This document shows positions 12,501 through 24,500 of a stretch of 64,000 nucleotides of DNA, one piece after another (the first letter of the stretch is position 1; each line of letters begins with the position of its first letter). A program made the translations under genes and the position numbers. The DNA lies in NCBI GenBank assembly GCA_030867875.1, contig JAOWCC010001501.1, positions 28,292,792-28,356,791 on the forward strand, written 5' to 3'. The stretch comes from Actinernus sp. WN-2022. Its lineage: Eukaryota; Cnidaria; Anthozoa; Actiniaria; Actinernidae. The notes under the pieces were generated by a model, which saw only the letters and a list, made by a program, of their open reading frames with translations, was not told where the DNA came from and made no database searches.

Positions 12501-15500
12501 AACCTGTTGAACAGGATAGAGAACAGAACTAACCTGTTGAACAGGATAGAGAACAGAGCTGACCTGTTGAACAGGATAAAGAACAGAGCTGACCTGTTGA
12601 ACAGGATAGAGAACAGAGCTAACCCGCTGTTGAACAGGATAGAGAACAGAGCTGACCTATTGAACAGGATAAAGAACAGAGCTGCAGACCTGTTGAATAG
12701 GATAGAGAACATAGTTGACCTGTTGAACAACGGTAGCGATTCGTAACATGACAAGTTTTTATTATTTCATAACACATACTGGACGAGGAATGATTTTTTA
12801 GGTGCAACAATTAAACAGTAGCAAAACCTCTTTACATTCTGAAGAGTAGACTTACTCCAAGTACCCATGCATGAAATGAAAACTACGAATGACAAAACTT
12901 TATATTTAGCTCCGTTACCGTATGCATTCGCACGTGTACAAGTATAGAATTGAAATCAGATAACAGAAAACTCAGCCAAGCATACCTTATGGTGGTTCTC
13001 CAAGAACGTTGCTATTTCCATGCCATTCAAGTTGTGTTTCTCCATTCGAAGAGGGAGTGTTTTGAGGCCGCGGAGTAACAGAAATCCGTCGAATGGAGAC
13101 TGCATAAAAATATTATTAAGACCAAGTAAATGATCGTTTCATATAATAAGACATTTTCTGTGCACATAATTTCTGGTGGGACTTATGATTAACGTATTTG
13201 TTTTTGATCTTACCTTGGGGAGAATTGCCAGAAATTACAAGATCCGTATCTCATTGCTATTTTTCTTGAAGAAATTTTAAATGTGCTGCGCGTACATCCG
13301 TCACATTATGCGGGAAGTTGTTAGCACGAAAGCAGCGTTAAGCATGGTTTTCACTAACGATATGAAGTCTGGTTTTCACAGCGAAATTAAGCCTGGTTTT
13401 CACTAGCGATACTAAGCCTGGTTTTTACAAGCGATATAGCGATACTTCGTGTTGATAAACATTACATTTGTTATGCTAATATACCAACCATGATTTCAAA
13501 AGGCCGCTTTCTGTCAGGAACCAATCTCTGGTTGGCACAATAATGACAATGGATTACGTGGCAGTAAGTATCGCTATTATAAGCCTGGTTTTTAAATAGC
13601 CTTTTCTTGTTTTACGTATTTTACCGGCTCGTGTCGTTGTGCGTTGTGGAGATTTCTATCTGAAAAACACGCGGAAAACCAGTCTTAAGCATAAGCATAA
13701 GTAACATACGCAGACGCAGTGCCGTATTTATCGTTAGCGGTACCTACTCACAGGTGTGAGATAAGAATAAGCGCCGCTAATACGACCAATGCATTACTGT
13801 GTGTATGTCGTTAGCTAATTAAAACCAGGCTTAAAAGTCGCTCGACGCACAGCAGAGCCTTTTGGGTGCTTACGCACCCACCCAGTATCGTTTACTCTTC
13901 TTTTTAACCGATTAGGCGAAATAAGCGTGAATAAAATCTGACATGAGCGTGCAACTGATGGGTAAATCGTCAATGACTATTAACCAATCAGTGCGCGTTT
14001 TTTCGTGGTTATGTTATAATACAAAAGGTTGGAGTTCTGTAAATAGCGATTAGCATGCGCATGCGTAATGATCTGTTGACTTGACCTTTAAATCGAGCAA
14101 TATTAGTTTCTTGTGAATAACACAAGCATTTGATAAAGAAGATGGCAAGGGATCATTGTAGGACTCTCAAGCTCGAGTTATACGGGAAACAATTTCTTGC
14201 AACTTGTCTCGCAACAATGTTGCGTTGCGAGTTGAAGCGTAGCCTGCTTTCAGGCGGTAGATGGTGTTTTTTTCGCACAGCAAACGGATCATCGAAGCGG
14301 CGCGCCGCCACACTGGCCGAGCGTGATTGAGACTTGGGATCGAATGACAAATGGAGGGGGGAGGGGTGGGGGAAAAGAAGCAGAAAGGAAAGACCGCCTG
14401 CCCGAAAACCCCTGGTTTCTGAGTACAAAAGTTAGATCCCGTCCACCAGCGGACGGGTTATATGATTGGCTGAAACGGTGTCAATCAAAGCTTGAAACGG
14501 TAAGTAAGTAAGTAACTTTATTTAAGTGTCAAATGTATTTAGCTTTGTAACTAATTGGGTACACTAGTCCTACGATTTTACGTTCTTATCCGAGAAGACG
14601 TGAAGGTATAACCATTTGCAGTTGTTTCGCAAAGTTATTTTAACACCCTGAGTGTTGGTCCGGCCGGGGTTTGAACCCGCGACCTCCCGCTCAACAGACC
14701 GGAGCTTGACCACTGAGCTAACCAGGAGGTGGTGTCAAACACGGCAAGTGTTGAAAGCAAGAACTGAAAGGAATAAGTGTAGCCCACGCACAACACTTAT
14801 TCTAGTTACGCCGCTTCGCGTACTGAGCTTACAGTTGATAAAATATGGCCAGTAATACAAAAAGTTTTGTCTTTTTTGAAGACTAAGGTGAAGTACCCTG
14901 GTTCCAGAGGTTTTCTAGTCAAGAGAGAACAGCTACGGAGAAAGAGCCGCGAAGGCGGCGATCGGCGAACTGCGAGAGGTTTGGTGTCGAGTTCTCTTTT
15001 CGCAAGTTCGTAAACCGTAAATATCATACTCTTTCCAAAGCGCCAGAAGATCTTTACTTAGAAGTAGGCTCTGTATATAGCTTCCTCCTGTATCCGTTTT
15101 CAAAGTTATCTCCTTCGCCTTTACCCTGGTTCCAGAGGTTTCTAGAGAGAACACAGCTGCTCGCTTCTTTCTCCGCGGCTGGGTAAAGGTACTTTGAAAT
15201 CGGAGCAGGAGGAAGCTATACAGAGCCTAGGCTTGTTGGTAAAGATGTTCTGGTTGTGCTTTGGAAAGAGTATGATATTTACGGTAAAGAGAACTCGACA
15301 ACGGGCCATGATTTAATTCGCCACTGAAAAGTATTATTGTCGACCAAATTGCAATCCGGCTATTGACTTCACGGCCGTTGAACTAGGAAATAATAAGAAA
15401 TCCGCCTCAATACATTTATGCAACGGTCGTCCATTTCTTTCGGCAAACATTCACTAAGATGGACTTCGACTTCTCAGAGAAAGAGCTTCTCGTTTCTACT

Positions 15501-18500
15501 CTCTCGTTTGGGTTGACGATCACAACATTTACCTGTGTCCTTTGCACTCGTAGTTTGTTTGTCTACGAGTTCTTCAAAAAACATTGTCTCCATCGGAGTT
15601 TTCTTTGAAGTTTAGAGATTTTTTCGATCCTGTTTTTTTTTATGCGAGCTTAATTCTTTTAAGGATGGAAGCAGCCGCTTGTATCGCACCTCTTCTGGTT
15701 CGACAGACTGTGCTGCTGCGGTGCTGGACAGCTCTCTATCTATATCTTGTAATGTTGGTATGTATTTCGGAGGATTTGCAAACTCTTTGAGAGACTGATG
15801 GGGCGAACGTAACAAGCTAAAACCGAACTGTCTACATATATATTCTAAAGTGGTACTGTCGCAGTCCTTTCCATGGAAAACTTTGAACGAAAATAGCTGG
15901 TTTTATTGAAATGTCCGTATCTGAGAACCAATTGACAATTTTGCAAACATTTTGCATTGCATTTGACATCGAGCGAAGTTTGTTTTGAATTGCCCTACAT
16001 CATTATGACGTCACGGCTTGTTTATGAGGGGGACAAAATCGACATGAACAATAGAATTTTGGACTAAATCTGCTCTGCTGAGGAAAATTTAACTTCGAAT
16101 TGTATGGTTTCCAGATATCAGCTGTATCAATGTTTATCCCACAATATTTACCGTATTTGGTGGCTGTTACCGCTATTCTACGTTCTACAAAATGCATTTG
16201 ATAGTGATTTCCTTTGTGTTGTTGCTGTTCTGTCCGATCCCCCTCCCACGACGGTGATCCTTAGCGTTTAAACAATAGATTGTTTTGATTTGACGTCATA
16301 ATGATATAGGGCAATTACACGCTTCATTCCAATCAAACCAAATCAAAATTGGCAGGCTGTCACACGTCGACTCCTATTGGTCAGTTAAGAATGGATTACA
16401 AGTTAACGGAAGTCATGTGCGTGGTGGGCGGATATTCAGAAACCAGGGGTTTTCGGGCAGGCGGTCTTTCCTTTCTGCTTCTCCCCTTCCCCCCTCCATT
16501 TGTCATTCGATCCTAGGTCTCAATCACGCTCGGCCAACATTGCGGCCACTTCGATGTTCCGTTTGCTGCGCGAAAAAAAACACCATCTACCGCCTGAAAG
16601 CAGGCTAGTTGAAGAGCGATGTTGCAGGTATTACCACCCACTCGAGCAACTTGCCACGCAACAAATTTCCATATTGCAAGTTGGAACAACATGTTGCAGA
16701 AAGTAGAAGTGACTTCTACTTTTGGCAACAAATTTTGATTTTGTTGCTCGTATTACCACTGGCGCTGCAACTTGTTGCGCAACAAATCCGCTATCTTTGT
16801 TGACTTCATCATTTGCCAAACCTGTGCCAAAAATGTGCTGCCAAACGTAGAAGTCACTTCTACTTTCTGCAACATGTTGCTGCAACTTGCAACATGGAAA
16901 TTTGTTGCGTGACAAGTTGCTCGAGTGGGTGGTAATACGTGCAACATCGCGCTTCAACTCGCAACGCAACATTGTTGTGAGACAAGTTGCAAGAAATTGT
17001 TACCCGTATTACTTCACCTTTAAGACGATGAATGAAAAAATTCTTATTTGTAAAGAATTCCATGGCATGCAAAATGCTAAGTGTAAAAGGACGATGTGTC
17101 TTATTTGAGAGTGAATAATATTGTTAATTAAGTAACGTATGGAGAGGTCTAGTCGTGAAGTGATAAAGGGTCAAAAGAAGTATTTCAACCGCAACAAAAA
17201 CGCATAACGATAAGCTTATAGAAAACTACGGGTGCGTTCGATTGACAGTATTCCGGAATAAGAATACACAGAATAATCATTACGAATCGTTTATATCGGG
17301 ATTTTGTTAACCACTAGAATATTAAATGTATCCTGAATATCATGCATATTTTGTCAGCAAGTGTTTGTAGCTAAAAGTGAAAAATGTACCTGAACCCAGA
17401 CCTGAACCAGTGATTCCTAGAGATTATTCCATCTATTCTTATTTTGGAATACGGTCAATCGAACCCGCCTTACGTACCAAACATCCCCCGAGAAACTTCT
17501 GGTAATCGTGTATTTGATGTAGCAGCTTTCTTGAAGAGGACGTCACCGAGCCAGCAATTATATCATAGTGACCTCCCATATATTTAGAGCTTAAAATACA
17601 TCAAAATTTGACAAAGATCAGATACGTACTTTTGAAAACAATAGACTGATTAGCGATATGTTTTATACTGAACAAGAGCCCATCTGGGCTTCCACTCGGG
17701 CCACATGAGATTGAAGATGAAATACACTTTCATTTGAAATCCTCTTAGTAATAACCAAAGGGAAGAATTATTAACTGAATTTAGAAGTTTTTAGGTGTGG
17801 CCGGTAGCGCAGTGACTTTCATTCTCTGCTCCCCAAGTATATATGTAATTTTTTTTTTTTTTTTTTCTCGTATGTAAATTAAAGAAGTTGACATTTTAAT
17901 TTAAACACTACTTATTCAAGTAACACACATTAGTCTTCTGTTCTGTTATACTGCAGGTTCCGATTGTCTCAAATGTATGTTTATATTTGTACCATATTAT
18001 AAGTTGTATCCTGTCCATCCTGTGATGGAGCTAGCTATGTCAATTTTGTGTGCCTCAATGTAATTTTATCTGCTGTTCTTGCTATAGCGATACTACATGT
18101 GAACACAACGTCATTTATATATTTACATTTATAATATAGATACGATAGTACGCGCGCTCTGATTGGCTAAGAAGCCATGTTTTATCAGAGTATATAACAT
18201 GGTTAGCCGTGTTATATAGTTTTCAACTGGCGGTTTCCTTTCATCGCGCGCGTAAATCTATATTATAAAACAGATAAAGAAGCCTTAAATCCATGTTTTA
18301 TACTATCATAAAACACTCTGGTCATTTGAGAACACTCTAGAAATGTTGAAAGCACGCGCCTTCGGCATGTGCTTTAACATTTCTCTCATGTTCTCAAATG
18401 CCCATCGTGTTTTATGATAGTATAAAACATGGCTAAGGCTTCTTTATTTGTTAAATATAATGTGGTTTGGCAAAAAAAACGCGTGTTTGTATGACTTGTA

Positions 18501-21500
18501 TGGACTGTATGGGAACTAGCGATTTGGGACTCACAAAATACATCTAAAGTCTCAATTCTGCTTCCAAGTCCAAACATGGTTATCAAGCTAAATGAAGGAT
18601 TCTTCCGTTTTCCCCATATTAACAGACATGTAACAGTATCTTAATCCAGTAGACTCTCTCTAGCTAGGTTATTCTGTCGTAAAACATGCCTTAGCTGTGT
18701 AGTTGACCTGACCCAAACTGTCAACAGTTTTACCATTGACAGATTGCCTAATGTTATGCCAGAGAATAGATTTCTGACAATGACTCATTTATCTATATCT
18801 CCTTGTCTCGTAATGACAACAAGAGGCCAAGTATAACCTCAACAACAAGTCTTTAAAATAACACATGCAATGTTCATTTTAACTTCCTCCCAGTGATTTA
18901 GCATTCAGTTTTGAACTGTATCAGTAGCTTTGTATATTTACTGGCAGCTACCACAGCAGTGTTATGCATGTATCAGTGGACATTATTACTACATAAAACA
19001 TAATCGTGACTACTGGATTTAGCCTGTATATTTATAATATATAAAATGTATATAGTGGCACCAAGGGAACTAGTACTACTACTACTAACAGAAGAGAAAG
19101 TCAATGTATTTAGCATGGTATTGCTATAATTGGGGACAAATATATTTACTCTCGATAATTATCTATACAACTATATAATTCCACTACACTTGAGGGTGGT
19201 CACTACCAGAGATTTGGTTGCATTCTCAGTGTTGCATGGCCTACAATTTAACATTGTGATCCAAGAAGACACAAAGCTTTTAGAACCATTTGCAGATGTC
19301 AGAGCATTAAGGCATGCAGTACCAGTTCTCCCAGTTATTTTAAGGTAGCTTTATACCTGGATTTGAACTCTGACTACCTCCTGCACAACAGACTGACACT
19401 TAACCACTGAGCTTACTGGTTCTGTGATGGGCCAAATTTTGTTCAGATAAAATTAATCGAATTCTATTAAAAATACATCTGAGACATTGAATAAATGTAG
19501 TCCATGGAGTTTTAGCATAGTTTTTGTCATAAATAAATGTTATTATTATAGCCAGAGAATAATACTGGTTCACTACTCATGCTCTTGCGATAAGTGATAA
19601 TGGATATATAATGAACTACAACTGCCAAATGCTGCACATTTGCCCGGGGGGAGGGGTGTTGTTAATATATTGTAACCAGGACTGATCAGTATTATTTTCA
19701 TTCTGGATGAGATAGGACGTATTTCTCAGCAAGTAGCTTTTATGCATTTTGTAAAAGTATAAATCTATTATGCTAGAGAAAATAAGACTGAGTTTGTACC
19801 CTTTCTCTTCATATTTATTTATTTACTAGAAGTAATCATAGATTATCAAAGTGCATTCAACATATTTTTGAAAGAGAAAGGACTGTGGTAACAGTCTGAA
19901 AAGCTGAAAATTGCTGCAATGAAGTGGACGGTGTACGTATATAATCCTGATCAAAAGTGCTTGTTTTTTAACTAATGTGAAAATGTTGATGTCTTGACTT
20001 ATATGTTAATATACAAGGGGATGCATCTGGGTATAAAACTGTAATTATCTTTGTGTAACATTAAATCAATGGATGCGATGCTTATGGGGCTATATGTATG
20101 CATGTGTGTTTTATATGGTTATGGCATTGATTTGAGAATTAGTAGCACATTTTGCTGTGTGGTATACAGTGTAAAGCAATAATTGAAGTTAGTGTAGAAC
20201 ACAAATCAACTCAGGCTTTACATACATACATGAACTTTATTTGAGTGTCAATAGTATTTAGCTGTAAAGCTAATTGGGGACACTATTATTACAGGATATA
20301 TAAAGGGATTAATATAAAGTACGTATAAATAAATATTACTATTCAGATGTGTATAAACTGAATTCCAGTTCCTAGAACATAAACTATATATGGATGTGTA
20401 TAACGTACAGCACATGCAGTTCCTTCGATTTGAACAGATCGTTCACATTACGTTTCCCGGGTATTTTTCAAGTGAGAACAAGGTTGGTTGCAGAATATTG
20501 AGCGCCATTGTTGTTCCAGAATAATTTATGGTCGCTTTGATCAGCCTTGTTTCAGGTCCGTTAGAAATTCAGTGTAGATTAATTGAACACAGCAATGAAG
20601 TCAGTACTTTAAATTTCCCTCACCTTGTACTGTGTTGATATTCCAGTTCCTTGGCATATCAAAGTGTCGGTATAGATTAACTCTCTGTCTGATTGTAGTG
20701 TTAATTTGAATCCGTTAATTTGTATAACGAAGATGTATACACAGTGTCGCAACTCGACACACAAGATACGCCGATTACGGGTATCTAGAAAACTCAGACC
20801 TTGTTTCTCTTCAGCCAGGTCATCTTACTGTTTGTAGTTTCGGTATCTGTATGTACAGCGAAAAGCAGAATCCAGTACAGCGAGCAAGCCAACAGAATTC
20901 ACTCGGTTGTTTACAAATTATGGTGAGTTGATTTGACTGTTCAACTTCGCTGGTGTCGACGTCGTCACCGCGCCGACAAAACAGACCATGTTTGACTTAA
21001 ACCACCACGATGCACACGTGTAGTATTTAAAAAGCTTCTTCACAACTCACACTGAAATATTCATATCCATGTATTTCTCTTCAGCCTTCAGGTATGATTT
21101 ATAGCATCTTGACCATTTGCAGTTTTGGTATCGGCAAACCGAACAGCACAATTCAAAATTATGCAGCGAGCAAGCCAAGCATATTTTTCGATCGCACATT
21201 CACTCGGGTTCAGCATAAATAAATAACAAGTATCCTGAGCCTGTTGGAAGGCTTTCGCACGAGTGAAGTTAAATAAAACATTAAAGTGCTTACACTCCAA
21301 ATTAGAGAGAAAGTTCCTCGCGGGTCCGCCGCCATCTTGATTTACTGTATTAAATTATGTAAATAAATTAACCTGGCTTGTTGTGTGACCAGTACAGTGC
21401 AATCTGATTGGTGTGAATTTGACCTTTAACGCATGCGCAGAACACTTGCTACACGAAATAAAAAAAAATTACGACTTGCATTTTTAGACTCGGTGCTGCC

Positions 21501-24500
21501 ACAGGCAGCCCGAGTAACAAGAGGCTGTACCAGCCTTTACTCGGGCCATATGGAATTCCAACAAGGAATAGTTGGTACAACTTTGCAGGTTGAATTAAAA
21601 AGAGTATTTTACACTTGCAGTTTTTCAGCCTTTGAGAGAATAATAAATTATTTTAGATTATTTTTACAAGAGTTACATATATAAATTATTTTGAAGAAGA
21701 ATTGTGATTCTTTGTCTCCAGAGAAGCCATATAATAAGAATATTATATTAGTCATGTAAAAATAATCCTATTTTAGAGTGCCTGGGATGATAACTGCCAT
21801 GGAAAGCGGAAAGCAAATTGCAGCCATGTTTGTAACGGTAGCTACATGTGTTTGAGACAATATACATGTGGCAACACAAGACCAGTGATAATATTGTGAA
21901 CACGAATGGTTAATTCCGTCCTGCTCTGCTGTTATGGGACTCTTTACCAAACAAATTTCATTTCACATGGTTCAAGGCATGGTTTTAAGGGAAGAATACA
22001 AGAAGCCAAGTAAAACTTCAACAACAAATCTCTTTAAAATAACACATGCAATGTTCCTTTGAACTTCCTTATCAAATCCCCTGGTATGGGGCACCTCTGA
22101 TGAAAGCTGCTGATACATGCTGATTATTTACCCATCCATTTACAACAACAACAAAACATTTTAAGGCAGCAGTCATGATTATGCTTTATGTAGTATATGT
22201 AATCTACTAGATTTAGCCTGTATATTAATATAGAAAATGTATATAGTGGCACCAAGGGAACTAGTACTACTACTACTAACAGAGGAGAGTGTCAATGTAT
22301 TTAGCATGGTATATTGCTATAATTGGGGACAAACACATTTACTCTATATGTATACAACGATATCCACTACACTTGAGGGTAGTCACTACCAGAGCGGATT
22401 TGGTTGCATTCTCAGTGTCGGCCTACGAATTAACATTCTGATCCAAGAAGACACGAAGGTCTAACCAGTTCTTCCAGTTATTTTAAGGTCCTACATGGAT
22501 TTGAAAACTACCTCCTGCACAACAGACTGACACTTAACCACTGAGCTTACTGGAATGCAGTTTAAAGTGCAAATAAGCCCTGGCCAGTTATGATTTTTTT
22601 TGACAGCTTAAATTTTGAAATAAAAATATTTTCATTATGTTTTTAGCGACTGAACTTCCAAATGTAGATTAATTTCCGCGCACGTTCGGGGACTGGGACG
22701 AGAACAAAACGTGACGTCATCAACAGAACTAGTCTCTTCCCGAGCATAAAGCGTTGGCTTAGTTGCAAAATAATTGTCGAATAGATAACTAAGAAAGATG
22801 ATAATATCGCGCTAAACGTTTCGGAGAGCTTTATTCGGCAAGCCTTTAATGCAATGGCGCATCGAGCGTGTTCTGTTGATGACGTCAAAACTAGACTCAG
22901 TGATTTTCGTCCACAGGCAACCCAAGACACGTTTTTGGGCAACTTTGAACGGCCAATACACCATAACAAATCAATCAAATCAACTTTTTATTCCGGAATC
23001 CTTTGTCTATGGCCTCTACTATCTTCGTAAAAAATATAATTAGCCAGGGCTTATATGCACTTTAAGCAAACTGGAGGCTACCATCTTTCTGTTAATTGCG
23101 CGGTCACAACACGAAAAAGAGGCCGGTTGGTCCTCTGGAATGTTGAAGTTGAAATATTAGCAGGAGGTGTGAAACGTGTTAAACATGATTGTTTAGTTGA
23201 AAAATGTTGCTAATCAGTCCTCATTTATCCTTTATTTTTCTTTATAGTACAACCAGCTAGGCGCATAGCAAATTAACGGCATTGTTTCACTGAACATTCA
23301 TTCAGTAGAATGAAGAATAACCAATACGACGTAGAATTATACGGATTTAATGTAGCACAATATTTCGACTAGCCATACTAGTCTTCATCAGGTGCTAAGG
23401 AACTTTTACAATGTGACTTGACAATATATAATGGTAAAACGGAAATGACGTAAAAAACATAATATGATAACGAAAGATAACTAACGGTGTGACTGATTAG
23501 TAGGTCTCGTCGCGTTTGTTAAGGCCATTGGGTTCAAGAGTGTTAGCACGTGTTATGAGATAAGCTTCTTTAGCTTTGCGAATAGCATCACGAGAAGAGA
23601 AAATATGTTCTAAAGGAATTAAAAGGATATTAGATGCAGAGTGGTCAGGGTTAGATAGAAAATGTTCAGATGCAGTGGTGGGTTTGGATTTACTGGAAGG
23701 TTTGTCAACTGTCCTACGATGTTCGTTGAAGCGGTCTTTAAGTCTACGTTTCAGTGCATTTCACAATCTCCCTGGGCGCTTCAATTTCAACATTCCAGAG
23801 GACCTACCGGCCTCGCTGACATGCTAGTTACCAGGACTTATGCATAGGGTCTATTGCAATGAAGTTATAATTCTATTTTCTTTCGCTACGCTCAGCCAAA
23901 TAGAAAGTATTTGTATTTTCTACATGTGAATAATGATAACAACGTTTGGAGGGAGCCGCACAGCTGACAGCATCGTTTATTACAAGTTATTGCAATTGTA
24001 TACGTACTCAGAGACAGTTACAGTTCCTGTCACAGTTACTTTTAGCTCGTAAGAAACTTTTCAAAACATAACTGCATTCCCTGAGGACAGCTGAGGTCTG
24101 TTTATTTGTTTGTCAACTCATTTGTCTTCCCTGTAGGGTAGGGAGAGCGTTTGGTCTCGTGCCCAGGACTCGCAGTAACCGCGCTGGTCGAACCTTAACT
24201 CAAGACAAATCCGCGAAGCCGTTGTGAACTCGAAAACTTCGTCCAAAACAATCGCTTCTTGTGATATTCGACTCATATTTTTCGCTACGAAGGTAGTTTG
24301 CTCATTGGTTTATCTTTGTGTGGTGTTGAAATTGTGTTTGAGTTTTACTTAGTTTCCGATATTGACAATTTCGTTTTCTGTTTTGCCACCAGACTGGCTT
24401 GAAGTTGCCGACCTTGTTATCCGTTATAGTTTGAATTTGAATTGAGCAGTCTTAAAAGTAGGGGAGAGGGGAGGGAGAGTAAAAAAATGAGAAATTCACA

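Larger units (their letters stand above)
14170..17018. mobile_element. Composite long-inverted-repeat element
   Basis: 14187-14430 and its inverted partner (16430-16615 plus 16940-17010) share TTGCGTTGCGAGTTGAAGCG, the CTTTCAGGCGGTAGATGGTG block and a C-rich tract. A nested MITE rich in GTTGCAACTTGT-type words (16620-16940) splits the right arm. The ends resemble TTACCCGTATTACTTCACC, also seen at 49919. The middle holds a SINE (14500-14735), a hairpin (15017-15290) and unrecognised DNA (15300-16400). Confidence 0.6.

Noticed and set aside
12078..12754. ORFs of 129 and 150 codons ([15 protein letters not shown] repeats) on the minus strand
   Set aside because: They follow the 30-bp period, which keeps any stop-free unit open. 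The meaningful content is the copied exon 7 boundary, not a repeat protein.
13213..13337. Minus-strand LKFLQEK stretch with an AAG/GTAAG donor, considered as the exon carrying the PLP lysine
   Set aside because: It has stops before the donor and no SKY/TKY motif. The true exon with SKYMGGHYD is at 17478-17589 and fits both neighbouring phases.
14640..14735. A tRNA gene (A and B boxes on the minus strand)
   Set aside because: The head is followed by a SINE body and tail and recurs several times with truncations, so it is a SINE.
22643..22978. 111-codon minus ORF
   Set aside because: Lies inside a TTAA MITE and includes its end sequence; no family resemblance.
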